Shown here: positions 47,256 through 57,043 of the stretch, piece after piece
How positions within the stretch are numbered: the stretch's first letter is position 1
Layout: each line of letters starts with the position of its first letter
Source of the DNA: Methanomicrobiales archaeon HGW-Methanomicrobiales-3
GTDB lineage: Archaea > Halobacteriota > Methanomicrobia > Methanomicrobiales > Methanospirillaceae
Assembly (NCBI GenBank): GCA_002839605.1
Contig: PGYK01000009.1
Location: forward strand, 61,418-125,417
Length of the DNA: 64,000 nt
Direction of reading: 5' to 3'
Program-made: the position numbers and the translations under genes
Notes under the pieces: generated by a model
Database searches by the model: none
Told to the model about the DNA's origin: nothing
The model's input: only the letters and a program-made list of their open reading frames with translations

Positions 47256-48686
47256 ATGGAGATGAGAATCGGGGGCAGGGAAACCGTATCACCGGATGAA
47301 CGGTGGATTGACGTTTTGAACCCGGCAACGGGAGAAGTTATCGACAGGGTTCCGGCAGGAACGGCCGATGACCTCGCAAGCGCTGTTGAAGCGGCAGCAG
47401 AAGCCGGTACGGGATGGAAGAAGCGGTCCATGCGGGACCGGGGAATGATTTTCTTCCATGCTGCGGCAAAGGTACGCGAACAGCACAAGGCACTCGGCCA
47501 GCTTCTGACCATGGAGCAGGGAAAACCCCTCCGCGAGGCAATCGATGAGGTCCGGGGTTTTGCTAATATCCTTGAGTTCTATGCCGGGATCTCGGCACAG
47601 GTAGGTGGCGAAGCGGTCCGGCTCGGGACAGCGGGGGACTGCATGGTCATACGCGAACCGCTGGGGGTTTGCGGTGCTATCATCCCGTGGAACATGCCCG
47701 TGCTCATCATGGGCTGGAAGGTTGGGCCGGCACTGCTTGCGGGAAACACGATGGTTCTGAAACCCGCCTCTTCGACACCACTGACCAGTCTCCGGCTCGC
47801 ACAGGTTCTTGATGAGGCCGGCCTTCCCCCCGGGGTCCTCAACGTGGTTACCGGAAGCGGCGAAGAAGTTGGCGAGGCACTTGTCACCCACCCGCAAATA
47901 AAGAAGGTCTCGTTTACCGGCAACGGCCTGACCGGCGCCCGGGTACGCGAACTTGCGGCACCCGGAAACAAAGAGCTCATTCTCGAACTGGGGGGGTCAG
48001 ACCCGATGATCGTCATGGACGATGCCGATATCGGAAAAGCGGTTGAGGGTGCCGTGCGGGGCCGGTTCTACAATGCAGGGCAGACCTGCACCGCGGTGAA
48101 GCGTCTCATTGTTCACGAGAAGATTGCCCCCGCGTTCACAAGGTTGCTCAAAGAACGGGTCAGTGCCCTCAATGTCGGTAACGGTCTTGGCCCGAAGACC
48201 GATATGGGTCCTCTGGTGAGTGCCGCCCAGCGCGACCGGATCGCAGGTGTCGTGGAGACCGTCCGGGAGCAGGACGATGGGAAGATTGTTACCGGCGGCT
48301 GTATCCTGCGGGGAAAGGCGTACGAGAACGGTTTCTTCTACCACCCGACCCTCGTAACGGATGTTGCACCGACAAGCAGTCTCGTGAATGAAGAGATCTT
48401 CGGTCCGGTCCTGCCGGTGATGACGGTTGCGAATCCTGACGCGGCAATTGCAGCGGCAAACGCCACGCCGTTCGGTCTTGGGGCTTCGGTCTGGACTAAA
48501 GATCTTGCAACAACAAAAAAGGTCTTTGATGAAGTGCACGCCGGCATCGTCTGGGTGAACCGGCACCTCACGGTTCCCCCGGAGATCCCCTTTGGCGGGA
48601 CCGGGGAGAGCGGGTCCAGCCGGGAAAATGGCCACCATGCCGTGGACCAGTACTCCCGGACAAAGACTCTCTTCCTCGGCTGGTAA
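47256..48686 (+). CDS. Aldehyde dehydrogenase family protein (NAD(P)+)
   Basis: 476 residues. Conserved sites are PWNMPVLIMGWKVGPALLAGNTMVLKP as a set of short motifs for cofactor binding, the general-base Glu in LELGGSD, and the nucleophilic Cys in NAGQTCTA. EIFGPVLPV and PFGLGASVWT complete the family. It oxidises an aldehyde to the acid, or to lactate or succinate if it is a lactaldehyde or succinate-semialdehyde type; the substrate cannot be fixed from sequence alone. Translation may start at Met1 or Met3. It is transcribed alone, convergent with the DUF3821 gene across a T-run. Confidence 0.93.
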   Translation: MEMRIGGRETVSPDERWIDVLNPATGEVIDRVPAGTADDLASAVEAAAEAGTGWKKRSMRDRGMIFFHAAAKVREQHKALGQLLTMEQGKPLREAIDEVRGFANILEFYAGISAQVGGEAVRLGTAGDCMVIREPLGVCGAIIPWNMPVLIMGWKVGPALLAGNTMVLKPASSTPLTSLRLAQVLDEAGLPPGVLNVVTGSGEEVGEALVTHPQIKKVSFTGNGLTGARVRELAAPGNKELILELGGSDPMIVMDDADIGKAVEGAVRGRFYNAGQTCTAVKRLIVHEKIAPAFTRLLKERVSALNVGNGLGPKTDMGPLVSAAQRDRIAGVVETVREQDDGKIVTGGCILRGKAYENGFFYHPTLVTDVAPTSSLVNEEIFGPVLPVMTVANPDAAIAAANATPFGLGASVWTKDLATTKKVFDEVHAGIVWVNRHLTVPPEIPFGGTGESGSSRENGHHAVDQYSRTKTLFLGW

Positions 48687-48697
48687 CTTTTTTTTAT
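48687..48697. terminator. T-run between convergent genes
   Basis: AACTTTTTTTTATCG separates the stops of the aldehyde dehydrogenase and the DUF3821 gene. The oligo-T tract would serve as a terminator for the plus-strand transcript. Confidence 0.45.
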
Positions 48698-49701
48698 CGC
48701 CTGACTTTTCTCATCACCGCAACGGCAAGCCCGAGGATGGCTAATCCTGCAGGGACTGGTGATTTGGCCGGAGTGGTAGTCAAAGGCACCGGAATTGTGG
48801 TTGCAATGACGGTTGTGGCAAAAGGCGTTATCTCCTGCGTGATAAGGGGTGCAGGGCTTTGTTCCCGGATCATGAATACGGTTGATCCCGTGACATCAAC
48901 GGTGATGCCTTTGACCGTGACGATGTACTCGTCAGGCTTAAACTCCGATGCATCGACATCGAACGACCAGCGGTTGTTTCCCCCCTGGCCGGGAACAACG
49001 GTCGCGGTGCCGGCTGAACCGGAGAACCCGCCATCAGCGGTCTTTCTGGTTGGCTGAAACGAGGATGATGTTATCTCGACCATAAGCTGGTCGCCAGCCG
49101 CTAGGTTGGTGGAACCGCTGATGGTGAACCGGTCACCAACCGCATGGTCACCAATGGGATAGATGAGGGCTGATGGCGGGGAGATGAAGAAGGTGTACGT
49201 GGTAAACGTGTCATCAACATTCTGGCTGCTGATGGCACTGACAAGCGCATTTGCGCTGGCCGGGCCCTGCAGGCTGCCGGCACCGGACATCGTGTAGATG
49301 GTGTTCCCGTCCGCACCCATCTGCCGGTTGATGACCTTGCCGGACGCGGCATCGTAATAGATATCAAACTCTCCGTTCATCATCGGGTGCTGGACAACGA
49401 CAAAGTACTGGCCCGATGCAAGGTTCAGGGTTTCGGAAGGTTTCAGTTCAAACTCGAACGAGTTGTCGTTGTTGACCGGTATCGTGCTGATATCCAGGTA
49501 GTTTTTGCCAATTACCCAGACCTGCAGGCCTTCGCGGGGATGGCCTGTGGCAATACCGCGGAGCGTCACCGGATCGCCATTTGCGATCGTGCCGGTATCG
49601 GTTGTGAGTTCGTAGGCAATAACCGGGCCAGCCAAGGCAGAAATCAGAATGCCGATACAGAGGATCTGCAGGGTTCGTGGAACAGGGAAAGATAACGGCA
49701 T
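48694..49701 (-). CDS. DUF3821-type surface protein with signal peptide and C-terminal anchor
   Basis: About 335 residues. A signal peptide (LQILCIGILISALAGPVIAY) precedes two beta-sandwich segments of DUF3821 type, with DTGTIANGDPVTLRGIATGHP, QVWVIGKNYLDIS, FDIYYDAASGKVI and AVGDRFTISGSTNLA. A Thr/Pro linker and a short C-terminal hydrophobic helix with basic end (SPVPAGLAILGLAVAVMRKVRR) follow. The terminal SPVPAGLAILGL-RKVRR tail resembles a sorting signal of the archaeosortase type. The family is typical of Methanomicrobiales and its role is unknown. Met1 at 49710 is possible; Met4 is preferred only by family habit. Confidence 0.8.
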   Translation of the reverse strand: MPLSFPVPRTLQILCIGILISALAGPVIAYELTTDTGTIANGDPVTLRGIATGHPREGLQVWVIGKNYLDISTIPVNNDNSFEFELKPSETLNLASGQYFVVVQHPMMNGEFDIYYDAASGKVINRQMGADGNTIYTMSGAGSLQGPASANALVSAISSQNVDDTFTTYTFFISPPSALIYPIGDHAVGDRFTISGSTNLAAGDQLMVEITSSSFQPTRKTADGGFSGSAGTATVVPGQGGNNRWSFDVDASEFKPDEYIVTVKGITVDVTGSTVFMIREQSPAPLITQEITPFATTVIATTIPVPLTTTPAKSPVPAGLAILGLAVAVMRKVRR

Positions 49702-50307
49702 GAATACCACTTCAGGTACGGTAGGTTAGTCAGGGTAAGGGGAAAAACCTGTTTGTTGCGGGAAGGCGGACATTGCCTGACCGGGTCCGGTTATTCAGGG
49801 AACCGATGAAAAGAATGAGTGGGAGGAGTAAGCCTCCTTTTGTTTTAGCGGCATTCGGCTATGCGCCAAACCCGGACGGAAACCGGGCGTCCGAATTGTC
49901 CTGTTCTGGCTTGCACCCGCAGGGATTCGCCGTTTCACCGTATCCTGTCTGTGAACGCTCAGCGGGTTACTCGCAGGGAAACCCTGCTTCTTGCCTTATG
50001 CCGGCTCAACCGCATCATCACTGAAAACAGGCCGTGTCGTTTCTGTGCCATTGCCGTGACTCTCGCCACCCGTACTTGCGTACGGCTGCGTGCCCGGTGG
50101 GTGGGGGGACTTTCCTCAGCGACTTTTGAAGTCACCGTCGGCCGCTCTCTCCCTCTCACTCATTATATTGGCCGGCCGGGCAGATAAGCACAGCGGCGGA
50201 GGCAGGAACAACACGATTTTACTGACACGGTGATTGCTGCGAATCCGGGTCGATAGAATCATAAAGAACCTGCGCTAAGCACAGTCACAGATAAGGAGAT
50301 ATGATCC
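49702..50307. other. About 600-bp gap between DUF3821 and AMMECR1 genes
   Basis: No coding frame looks real: the open frames are Arg-rich and without motifs on either strand. No CRISPR, tRNA or convincing repeat was seen. The last 30 bases hold the ribosome site of the AMMECR1 gene (AAGGAG). Confidence 0.5.
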
Positions 50308-50871
50308 ATGAACCTGCTCACGTTGCATGATGGCGAACTGCTGCTCCGCATTGCACGCAGTGAGATTGCTGATGCAGTTGCACAGGAACCAAAACCCCTC
50401 ATCCACCATTTTCCCTTCATGGAGGAGAAACGCGGCATCTTTGTCACGCTGACAAAAGGCGGGCAGCTCCGCGGGTGTATCGGGCTCCCGTACCCGGTCA
50501 TGCCCCTTGGCGATGCAGTCCGGCAGGCTGCGATATCTGCGGCTCTTGAAGATCCGCGCTTTCCCCCGGTAAGAAAAGATGAACTTACAAAGATCCACCT
50601 CGAAGTCACGGTTCTCACCGTTCCGGTTCCGGTTGAAGGGGATCCCGGAGACCGGCCAAATAAGGTTATTGTCGGGAAGCACGGGCTGATCATCCGGGGC
50701 CGGGGAACGAGCGGCCTTCTCCTGCCGCAGGTTGCAACCGAATACGGTTGGGATGCAAAAACCTTCCTTGACCAGACCTGCAGGAAGGCCGGACTCGCTG
50801 AAGGGAGCTGGCGGGATCCCCGCGTGGAACTCTTAACGTTCGAAGGGCAGATCTTCTCTGAACCGGAATGA
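50308..50871 (+). CDS. AMMECR1-domain protein
   Basis: 187 residues. It has the family signature LRGCIGLPYPVMPLGDAV around residues 54-72 and the conserved AISAALEDPRFPPV stretch. AMMECR1 proteins occur in all domains and have no settled biochemical role; the Cys of LRGCIG is invariant. The ATG follows AAGGAG at 10 bases. Next downstream is tgtA, but with its own TATA element, so an operon is uncertain. Confidence 0.92.
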   Translation: MNLLTLHDGELLLRIARSEIADAVAQEPKPLIHHFPFMEEKRGIFVTLTKGGQLRGCIGLPYPVMPLGDAVRQAAISAALEDPRFPPVRKDELTKIHLEVTVLTVPVPVEGDPGDRPNKVIVGKHGLIIRGRGTSGLLLPQVATEYGWDAKTFLDQTCRKAGLAEGSWRDPRVELLTFEGQIFSEPE

Positions 50872-50897
50872 GGGCAATCGTTTAACCTGATCGCAGC

Positions 50898-50909
50898 ACA
50901 TATAAAGCG
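50898..50909 (+). promoter_or_regulatory. TATA box for tgtA
   Basis: CACATATAAAGC lies about 20-25 bases before the tgtA ATG. Archaeal spacing would start transcription at or very near the ATG, so the tgtA mRNA may be nearly leaderless. Confidence 0.5.
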
Positions 50910-50924
50910 ACAGTTCGGTGCGGC

Positions 50925-52379
50925 ATGGCGATTGCGTTTGAGAGTTTATACAGCGACATTGCGGGCAGGAACGGTAAACTGACCGTGGGAAAAAAGACGA
51001 TCAAAACCCCCGCGCTCCTGCCGGTCATCAACCCCCACCTCCAGCTCGTGTCCCCAAAAGAGATGCGCCAGATGGGGGTTGAGGCCATCATCACCAATGC
51101 CTACATCTTCTCCCAGAGCAAGCAGTTCCGGGACCGGGCCCTTTCTGAGGGACTTCACAAGGTGCTCGATTTCGATGGCGTCATCATGACCGACTCCGGC
51201 TCGTTCCAGCTCTCGGTATACGGGCAGGTTTCCATCACGAACACCGAGACCCTCGCCTTCCAGCGCGACATCAAAAGCGACATCTGGGTGCCGCTCGACA
51301 TCCCCACGTCGCCGGCTTCAGACCGCGAGACCACGGAGCGGGAACTCGGAACAACCATGGAACGCCTCCGGGAGGCAAAAGCAGTCTTCGGGCCTGACGC
51401 CCCGCTGGCAGGACCGGTGCAGGGCGGCATCTTTACTGACCTCCGCGAACGGGCAGGGCATGATGTCTCGGCTCTCGGCTTCTCGTTCTGCCCGATCGGC
51501 GCAGTCGTCCCCCTCATGGAGAATTACCGGTACCGCGACCTGGTCAGCGTGGTCATGGCAGCAAAACGCACCCTCTCCCCCTCGGCCTGCATTCATCTCT
51601 TCGGCGCCGGTCACCCCTCCATGTTTGCGCTTGCAACCGCCATGGGCTGCGACCTCTTCGACTCGGCTGCGTATGCACTCTATGCAAAGGACGGTCGGTA
51701 CATGACCACGCACGGCAGTTACCGGATCGGCGAACTCATCGATCTTCCCTGCTCGTGTGCCGTCTGCCGGAGCCACACGGCTGAAGAACTCCGCGATGCA
51801 AAGGATCGCGAACGCCTCCTTGCCCTCCACAACCTCCACGTAACGCTTGCCGAGATTGCACGGATCCGCCAGGCAATCTTTGACGGGACGCTCTGGGAAC
51901 TTGTTGACGAGCGCTGCCGGGCGCACCCCCAGCTCCTCGCGGGCTACCGGGCGCTGCTCGCCCATGCACCGGAACTTGCACTGCACGACCGGGTCTCGAA
52001 ACGCCGGTTCTTCTACCGCGGGGACGAGAGCTGCAAGCGCACCGAAGTTGTCCGGTACCAGCAGCACCTCCCGCAGGTTTCCCTCGGAAAAACGGTCCTT
52101 ATCGCATTCGAAGGCGGCGAACGCGACGAGTTTGAGACCACGCTCTTCTTCAAACCCCCGTTCGGGCCGTACCCGAAGGAACTGAAAGAGACCTTCCCCA
52201 TCGGCCCCTGCGAAATCCCGGAATGGGACGACACGATGGTGCGGTGCGGCTGCGAGGGGATCCGGATCCTCATGGAGCGGCACCCGGAAAGCCGGTTCAC
52301 CGTCTCCTGCCCGGAACGGTGGAATAGTATTGTGCGGGAAATCCTGGGAGATATCGAGGTGCGGAATGACACGGTTTAA
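50925..52379 (+). CDS. tgtA: Archaeal tRNA-guanine(15) transglycosylase
   Basis: 484 residues. It exchanges guanine-15 of the tRNA D-loop for preQ0, the first tRNA-level step of archaeosine synthesis. The nucleophile Asp is in [11 protein letters not shown] (Asp90). [17 protein letters not shown] and [15 protein letters not shown] form the TIM-barrel core. The zinc site is in [13 protein letters not shown] (three Cys plus a downstream His). No C-terminal PUA domain is present; that function is on ArcS, encoded immediately after. The stop overlaps arcS by 14 bases. Confidence 0.95.
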   Translation: MAIAFESLYSDIAGRNGKLTVGKKTIKTPALLPVINPHLQLVSPKEMRQMGVEAIITNAYIFSQSKQFRDRALSEGLHKVLDFDGVIMTDSGSFQLSVYGQVSITNTETLAFQRDIKSDIWVPLDIPTSPASDRETTERELGTTMERLREAKAVFGPDAPLAGPVQGGIFTDLRERAGHDVSALGFSFCPIGAVVPLMENYRYRDLVSVVMAAKRTLSPSACIHLFGAGHPSMFALATAMGCDLFDSAAYALYAKDGRYMTTHGSYRIGELIDLPCSCAVCRSHTAEELRDAKDRERLLALHNLHVTLAEIARIRQAIFDGTLWELVDERCRAHPQLLAGYRALLAHAPELALHDRVSKRRFFYRGDESCKRTEVVRYQQHLPQVSLGKTVLIAFEGGERDEFETTLFFKPPFGPYPKELKETFPIGPCEIPEWDDTMVRCGCEGIRILMERHPESRFTVSCPERWNSIVREILGDIEVRNDTV

Positions 52380-54003
52380 TATCCGGAAACGGGACGGCCT
52401 TGCTCGCACCGGCACTTTTGAGCCGGACATTACACCGGGAATCAAACTTCCCGCAGCCACCGATACCGGAGTTCTCTTTCCCTCCCTTGCCCACGCGTTC
52501 AACACGAACATCCCGCTCCCTGCCCCAAAGAGCCTTATTGCACTCTATCCTCCGGCTATCGGAGAGCAGCCGGTCAGCATCCACCCGCAGCGGGAGAATA
52601 CCGCGGTGAGCGGGGACTGCGTGATGGTTGCCGGGTGGCACACCGCGTTTGCCAATCCCCGGAATTTCGTGGAATGGCTCATCCAGCTCAAGGAAAAGAC
52701 GCCGGTTGATACCGCATGGTATGCCCCTGCCGCAGCACTCCCGGCAACCGTTGCAATCCTCTGTTACTCCGGTTTTGACCTCTTCGATTACAAGGCCGTA
52801 GATCTCCGATCGGCGCAGGGGATCTTCTGCACACCCACAGGAGAGTTCCCAAAGGACGCACTTGAGAGCGGGATCTGTACCTGCCCGGGCTGCCTTGCAA
52901 ACGATCTCAAGGAGCACAACCGCCATGCCCTCCGGCAGGAGATCGCGCTCGTTGCCCGGTACATCGAACAGGGACAACTCCGCGAACTCGTGGAGTCCCG
53001 GTGCCGGATGGTGGCTGATCAGGTTGCCATCCTGCGCCATCTCGACCGGCAGTACCTTGTCCTGGAGCAGGCAAACCCGGTCGGGCGGGCGGGAATCATG
53101 CGAGCGAATTCAGCCGAGTCCATGCAGCGGGCCGAGGTGCGCCGGTTTGCCGAGCGCCTCCTCTCCCGGTATCTCCCGCCAAAGAATGCCGATGTCGCCG
53201 TGCTCCTCCCCTGTTCGGCAAGAAAGCCCTACTCGCTATCCCAGAGCCACCGCAGGTTCCAGCTGGCAGTCGGGGGCCGGGCCCATGAACTGATCGTGAC
53301 CTCCCCACTGGGACTTGTTCCCCGGGAACTGGAGACGGTATACCCGGCCATGCACTACGATGTCCCGGTAACCGGTTACTGGGATGCCGAGGAATGCGCT
53401 TACATTGCAGACATCATGACGCGCTATTTCAGGCGCCACCCCTACCGGAGGATCATCGCCCACCTTGAAGGTGGGGCGCTCAAAGTCGCGCAGATGGCTG
53501 CTGCGGCCTGCGGGATCACCCTGGAATATTCCTGCACGGAACACCCGACCGGTACCGCAGAACTCAATGCCCTCGATGCAGCTCTTGCCGGAGAGCGGAA
53601 GGTAAAAGACGACCGGCTCCACGGCATGATCTCATACCAGTTCGGGGCGGATGTAGACACCCGGGGTGTGACCCTCCGTGGCCATTACCCGGAGATCTAT
53701 TACAGTAAGGGCAAGGCACAGATCTTCTCGATCGACACCACAACCGGTCTCCTCCGCCCCACCTTTGACGGCTGGGCCATGATCCCGGAGGGATACCGCG
53801 TCCACATCGACGATTTTATTCCAGAAGGTGATGTCCTCATCCCCGGGGTGACCCGGGCAGACCCGGAGATCCGGGACGGCGACGAGGTGCTCGTGGTCGG
53901 ATCCAAAGCGATGGCAACCGGAAAAGCTGCGCTTCCTGCAACCGATATGGCCCGGTCACGCCGAGGCGTGGCGGTCCGGGTGCGTAAGATAAAGAAGCTG
54001 TAA
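52366..54003 (+). CDS. arcS: Archaeosine synthase ArcS (TGT-like, with PUA domain)
   Basis: 545 residues from the ATG at 52366, which has GAGGTG just upstream and lies within the tgtA end. The central TGT-like fold contains [23 protein letters not shown] (a Cys cluster within 20 residues), and the ArcS-specific motif [17 protein letters not shown] sits near residue 285. A C-terminal PUA domain (from about residue 470, [20 protein letters not shown] ... [12 protein letters not shown]) binds tRNA. It converts the preQ0 nitrile at position 15 to the amidine of archaeosine. Translational coupling with tgtA makes pathway order explicit. Confidence 0.93.
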   Translation: MTRFNIRKRDGLARTGTFEPDITPGIKLPAATDTGVLFPSLAHAFNTNIPLPAPKSLIALYPPAIGEQPVSIHPQRENTAVSGDCVMVAGWHTAFANPRNFVEWLIQLKEKTPVDTAWYAPAAALPATVAILCYSGFDLFDYKAVDLRSAQGIFCTPTGEFPKDALESGICTCPGCLANDLKEHNRHALRQEIALVARYIEQGQLRELVESRCRMVADQVAILRHLDRQYLVLEQANPVGRAGIMRANSAESMQRAEVRRFAERLLSRYLPPKNADVAVLLPCSARKPYSLSQSHRRFQLAVGGRAHELIVTSPLGLVPRELETVYPAMHYDVPVTGYWDAEECAYIADIMTRYFRRHPYRRIIAHLEGGALKVAQMAAAACGITLEYSCTEHPTGTAELNALDAALAGERKVKDDRLHGMISYQFGADVDTRGVTLRGHYPEIYYSKGKAQIFSIDTTTGLLRPTFDGWAMIPEGYRVHIDDFIPEGDVLIPGVTRADPEIRDGDEVLVVGSKAMATGKAALPATDMARSRRGVAVRVRKIKKL

Positions 54004-54061
54004 CCCAAATAGCTGCGCTGGAAACAGATCACCATTCATTTATTCCGAATCAGATACTGGA

Positions 54062-54916
54062 GTGAAACCATTGTTCAGAATTGAAAAATCCGGTCCGCTT
54101 GCCGATAAGGTCCATGAGCTGTGGGTGAATGCACCGCATGTTGCCCACCATGCGCAGGCAGGACAGTTTGTCATCTTCAGGATTGACGAGAAAGGAGAAC
54201 GCATCCCCCTCACCATATCAGCCGTTGACGGGGACGCAATCCGGGTTATCTTCATGACGGTCGGAAAGACCACAACCCATCTTGCCGCCCTGTCCGCAGG
54301 CGACCATATCCAGGACATTGCCGGCCCCTTAGGAAAACCAAGCGATATTGAAAAATTCGGGACCTGCGTCCTTGTTGGTGGCGGCGTCGGGACCGCAAGC
54401 CTTCCCATCATCGCCCGTGCCTTAAAGACTGCCGGCAACCGGGTCATCGGTATTGTCGGCGCAAGGAATTCTGACCTCATCATCCTCGAAGACGAGATGC
54501 GGGGGGCCTGCGATGAATTCCATCTCTCTACTGATGACGGCAGCAAGGGGTTCCACGGCTTTGCCGCAGATCTCCTCAAGCAGACCATGGCCCGCGAGAA
54601 GGTGGACGCGGTCTGGATCATCGGCCCGACCATCATGATGAAAGTGACTTCCGAGGTAACACGGCCGGCCGGCATTAAGACCTTCGTCTCCCTCAACCCC
54701 GTCATGGTCGATGGCACCGGCATGTGCGGATCCTGCCGGGTGATCGTGAATGGCGAGACGAAGTTCGCCTGCGTGGACGGCCCCGAGTTCGATGGCCACA
54801 CGGTGGATTTTAACACGCTGATGCAGCGCAGCCGGATGTACCAACCCGAGGAGAAGGTCTCGCTTGAGAAATTCCAGGAGCACCAGTGCAGGTGCGGGGG
54901 TAGCCACCATGCATGA
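54062..54916 (+). CDS. Sulfide dehydrogenase/NfnA-like flavoprotein subunit
   Basis: 284 residues from a GTG start. The ferredoxin-NADP reductase-like fold has an FAD site (IPLTISAVDGD) and a dinucleotide site (VLVGGGVGTASLPIIARAL). A 2Fe-2S cluster sits in TGMCGSCRVI...FACVDGPEFDGH. It is the small subunit of NADH-dependent ferredoxin:NADP oxidoreductase (NfnA/SudB) or of a related sulfide dehydrogenase, electron-bifurcating where NfnB is present. It overlaps the nfnB-like gene by 8 bases, so the two form one complex. In methanogens it would balance ferredoxin and NADPH. Confidence 0.85.
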   Translation: MKPLFRIEKSGPLADKVHELWVNAPHVAHHAQAGQFVIFRIDEKGERIPLTISAVDGDAIRVIFMTVGKTTTHLAALSAGDHIQDIAGPLGKPSDIEKFGTCVLVGGGVGTASLPIIARALKTAGNRVIGIVGARNSDLIILEDEMRGACDEFHLSTDDGSKGFHGFAADLLKQTMAREKVDAVWIIGPTIMMKVTSEVTRPAGIKTFVSLNPVMVDGTGMCGSCRVIVNGETKFACVDGPEFDGHTVDFNTLMQRSRMYQPEEKVSLEKFQEHQCRCGGSHHA

Positions 54917-56252
54917 CCGCAGCATAGAAGAGCGCCTTCGCGATTTTGGTGAAGTCGATTGCGGCATGACTGCTCCTGAAGCAATGGCAGAAGCAGAGTG
55001 CTGCCTCCAGTGCAAGAAGCCGCTCTGTGTCAGCGGCTGCCCGGTGAACATCGACATCCCGGCCTTCCTCCGGGAAGTGGCAGCCGGGGATTTCAAGAAA
55101 GCGGCTGCCATCATCAAGGAGCAGAATATGCTCCCTGCCATCTGCGGCCGGGTCTGCCCGCAGGAAGTGCAGTGCGAGGGAGAGTGTATCCTTGGCAAAA
55201 AGGCAAAACCGATAGCAATCGGCGAACTCGAACGCTTTGTTGCTGACGAAGAGCGGCGGCTGGGCATGGTAACCCCGCAAAAGAAACCGGCAACCGGCCG
55301 GCGCGTAGCCGTGGTTGGTGCCGGTCCTGCCGGACTTACGGCATCCGCTGAGCTCGCCCGGATGGGCTACCATGTCACGCTCTTTGAGTCGCTCCACGCG
55401 GCTGGCGGGGTGCTGGTGTACGGCATCCCCTCGTTCCGGCTCCCCAAGGAGATCGTCAAAGCCGAGATCGATGCGGTGCTTTCCCTCGGGGTCGAGCTCA
55501 GGCTCAACCACCTTGTCGGGCGCAGCGTGACAACGCAGGAACTGCTCAGTTACGATGCAATCTTCCTCGGGACCGGCGCCGGCCTCCCGTACTTCATGGG
55601 ACTGCCGGGCGAGAACCTGCCGGGCGTGTACTCGGCCAACGAGTTCTTAACCCGGGTGAACCTGATGCGGGCCGACCGGTTCCCGGTCTTTGATACCCCC
55701 ATCAAACGCGGGAGCCGCGTCGTGGTTGCCGGCGGCGGCAATGTGGCTATGGATGCAGCCCGGGTTGCACGAAGGCTTGGCGGGAAAGTAACCCTCATCT
55801 ACCGCCGGCGCGAGGAGGACCTGCCGGCACGTATTGCGGAAGTTTCCCGCGCAAAGGAGGAAGGAATCGAGTTTGTGATGTGCGCAAACCCGGTGAAGAT
55901 CCTTGGAGACCAGGCAATGACCGGTGTTGAATGCATAAAGATGGCAATGTGTGACCTGGATGCCTCCGGCAGGCCGGAACCCAAGGAAGTCGAAGGGAGC
56001 CATTTCACCATCGATGCCGATGTCTTTATCGCCGCTATCGGCCAGGGGCCAAATCCGCTCCTGATTGGCGAACTCCCCGAACTGAAACGGGGCCGGCGCG
56101 GCAATGTTATTGTTGACGAGAACGGCCGGACATCGATGCGCAAGGTCTTTGCCGGGGGCGATGTCGCAACCGGGGCCGCAACCGTCATTCTCGCCATGGG
56201 TGCAGCCAAGACTGCGGCCCGTGCCATTGACCGGATGCTCCGCGAAGAGTGA
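54909..56252 (+). CDS. NfnB/GltD-like flavoprotein, large subunit
   Basis: 447 residues from the ATG at 54909 (MHDRSIEERLRDFGEVDCGMT). An N-terminal 4Fe-4S domain carries CCLQCKKPLCVSGCPVNIDIP and CGRVCPQEVQCEGECILG. It is followed by an FAD site (VAVVGAGPAGLTASAEL) and an NADP site (VVVAGGGNVAMDAARVARRLGG, IYRRREEDLPAR). The C-terminal ATGAATVILAMGAAKTAARAI ends the flavin domain. This is NfnB, or a homotetrameric glutamate-synthase-like oxidoreductase; the coupled upstream partner favours the Nfn-type enzyme. Confidence 0.9.
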   Translation: MHDRSIEERLRDFGEVDCGMTAPEAMAEAECCLQCKKPLCVSGCPVNIDIPAFLREVAAGDFKKAAAIIKEQNMLPAICGRVCPQEVQCEGECILGKKAKPIAIGELERFVADEERRLGMVTPQKKPATGRRVAVVGAGPAGLTASAELARMGYHVTLFESLHAAGGVLVYGIPSFRLPKEIVKAEIDAVLSLGVELRLNHLVGRSVTTQELLSYDAIFLGTGAGLPYFMGLPGENLPGVYSANEFLTRVNLMRADRFPVFDTPIKRGSRVVVAGGGNVAMDAARVARRLGGKVTLIYRRREEDLPARIAEVSRAKEEGIEFVMCANPVKILGDQAMTGVECIKMAMCDLDASGRPEPKEVEGSHFTIDADVFIAAIGQGPNPLLIGELPELKRGRRGNVIVDENGRTSMRKVFAGGDVATGAATVILAMGAAKTAARAIDRMLREE

Positions 56253-57043
56253 AGGGGAGGAATCCCTTTTTTGTTGGGGTGGATTTCCCCATTTTTTGTT
56301 CTTGGGGAACTGGCGGGAGTGAAGGCACTGCCCTTAAGAGTTGAAAACGGCAATTAGAGTGTAGAGCTGCTTTAAACTGCCGCGAGGTGTCCAAATGGGT
56401 GAGGCGGAGTATATCGTTTGGAAGTAGAGATTTTCTCAACTCCTATCAATTATCCGAAAAACTGCTCTGTTGAAAATCTTTGAAGCGATGATGGGGGCTG
56501 ATGCCCCCATACCCCCATTACGATGCTCTGCCGCCGCCCCGCAGGGCGCCCCGCGGCGGCTTCAATTTCTGTTTTGTGAAAATAATTCCTTGTAGGATTG
56601 TCCCGTACAGGTAATCCGGAGGCATCGCATGCGCCATAAGCCCCCATCGGGGGCAGGGATGGCAAGAAGGGGGGGGAACAATTATCCGGAAGGAGGATCT
56701 CTAACGAGCACGAAAAACAACCATCTTTTGTTGACAGACATTCAGCAACCTCTTATGCTCCCGGGTGTTCACCCTTCGTACTCAGCCACAACGTAAAACC
56801 ATCCTTCCATAAGCGATGATGACGCAGTATGGGCAACCGCTCCCTTTTTTTATCCTGATAACCTCGACCCTCCTTCGCGGTTCACCCATCATTTCCAGAT
56901 ATGGATCAATCGTTTATTCTCTCCAATGAAATATCAATGAACCATAACTCACCGGTCCATGCCATTTTTACTTGTCACTATCTCCAGCATCGTCCCCCTC
57001 ATCCCAAAAGAAATAAACCCGATCCTTTGCAATGAAACTGTGT
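56253..57043. other. About 790-bp gap with dispersed hairpin element
   Basis: No coding frame is convincing. The gap contains a complete copy of the dispersed element (56487-56560), preceded by TGTTGAAAATCTTTGAAG, which is also seen near 16.69-16.88 kb, and a G/C-rich string at 56640-56675. At 56384-56400 the sequence resembles a tRNA D-arm, but no T-arm follows. Confidence 0.55.
56487..56560 (+). repeat. Dispersed hairpin element, copy 4 (complete)
   Basis: 74 bases: GATGATGGGGGCTGATGCCC with its complementary CCCCCAT arm, a short ACCCCCATTACGATGCTCTG spacer, and a second hairpin CCGCCGCCCCGC...GCGCCCCGCGGCGGC. It serves as the reference for the other copies. Confidence 0.8.

Noticed and set aside
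49861..50187. 108-codon Arg/Thr-rich frame in the gap before AMMECR1
   Set aside because: Its composition is that of untranslated GC-rich DNA, there is no ribosome site and no recognisable motif.
51318..52511. Minus-strand frame of 397 codons opposite tgtA
   Set aside because: It is a shadow of tgtA, whose active-site and zinc motifs are intact.
56375..56460. tRNA-Leu/Ser-like 5-prime half (GCCGCGAGGTGTCCAAATGG)
   Set aside because: No matching acceptor arm or T-arm (GTTCGA-type loop) follows, and no anticodon stem closes.
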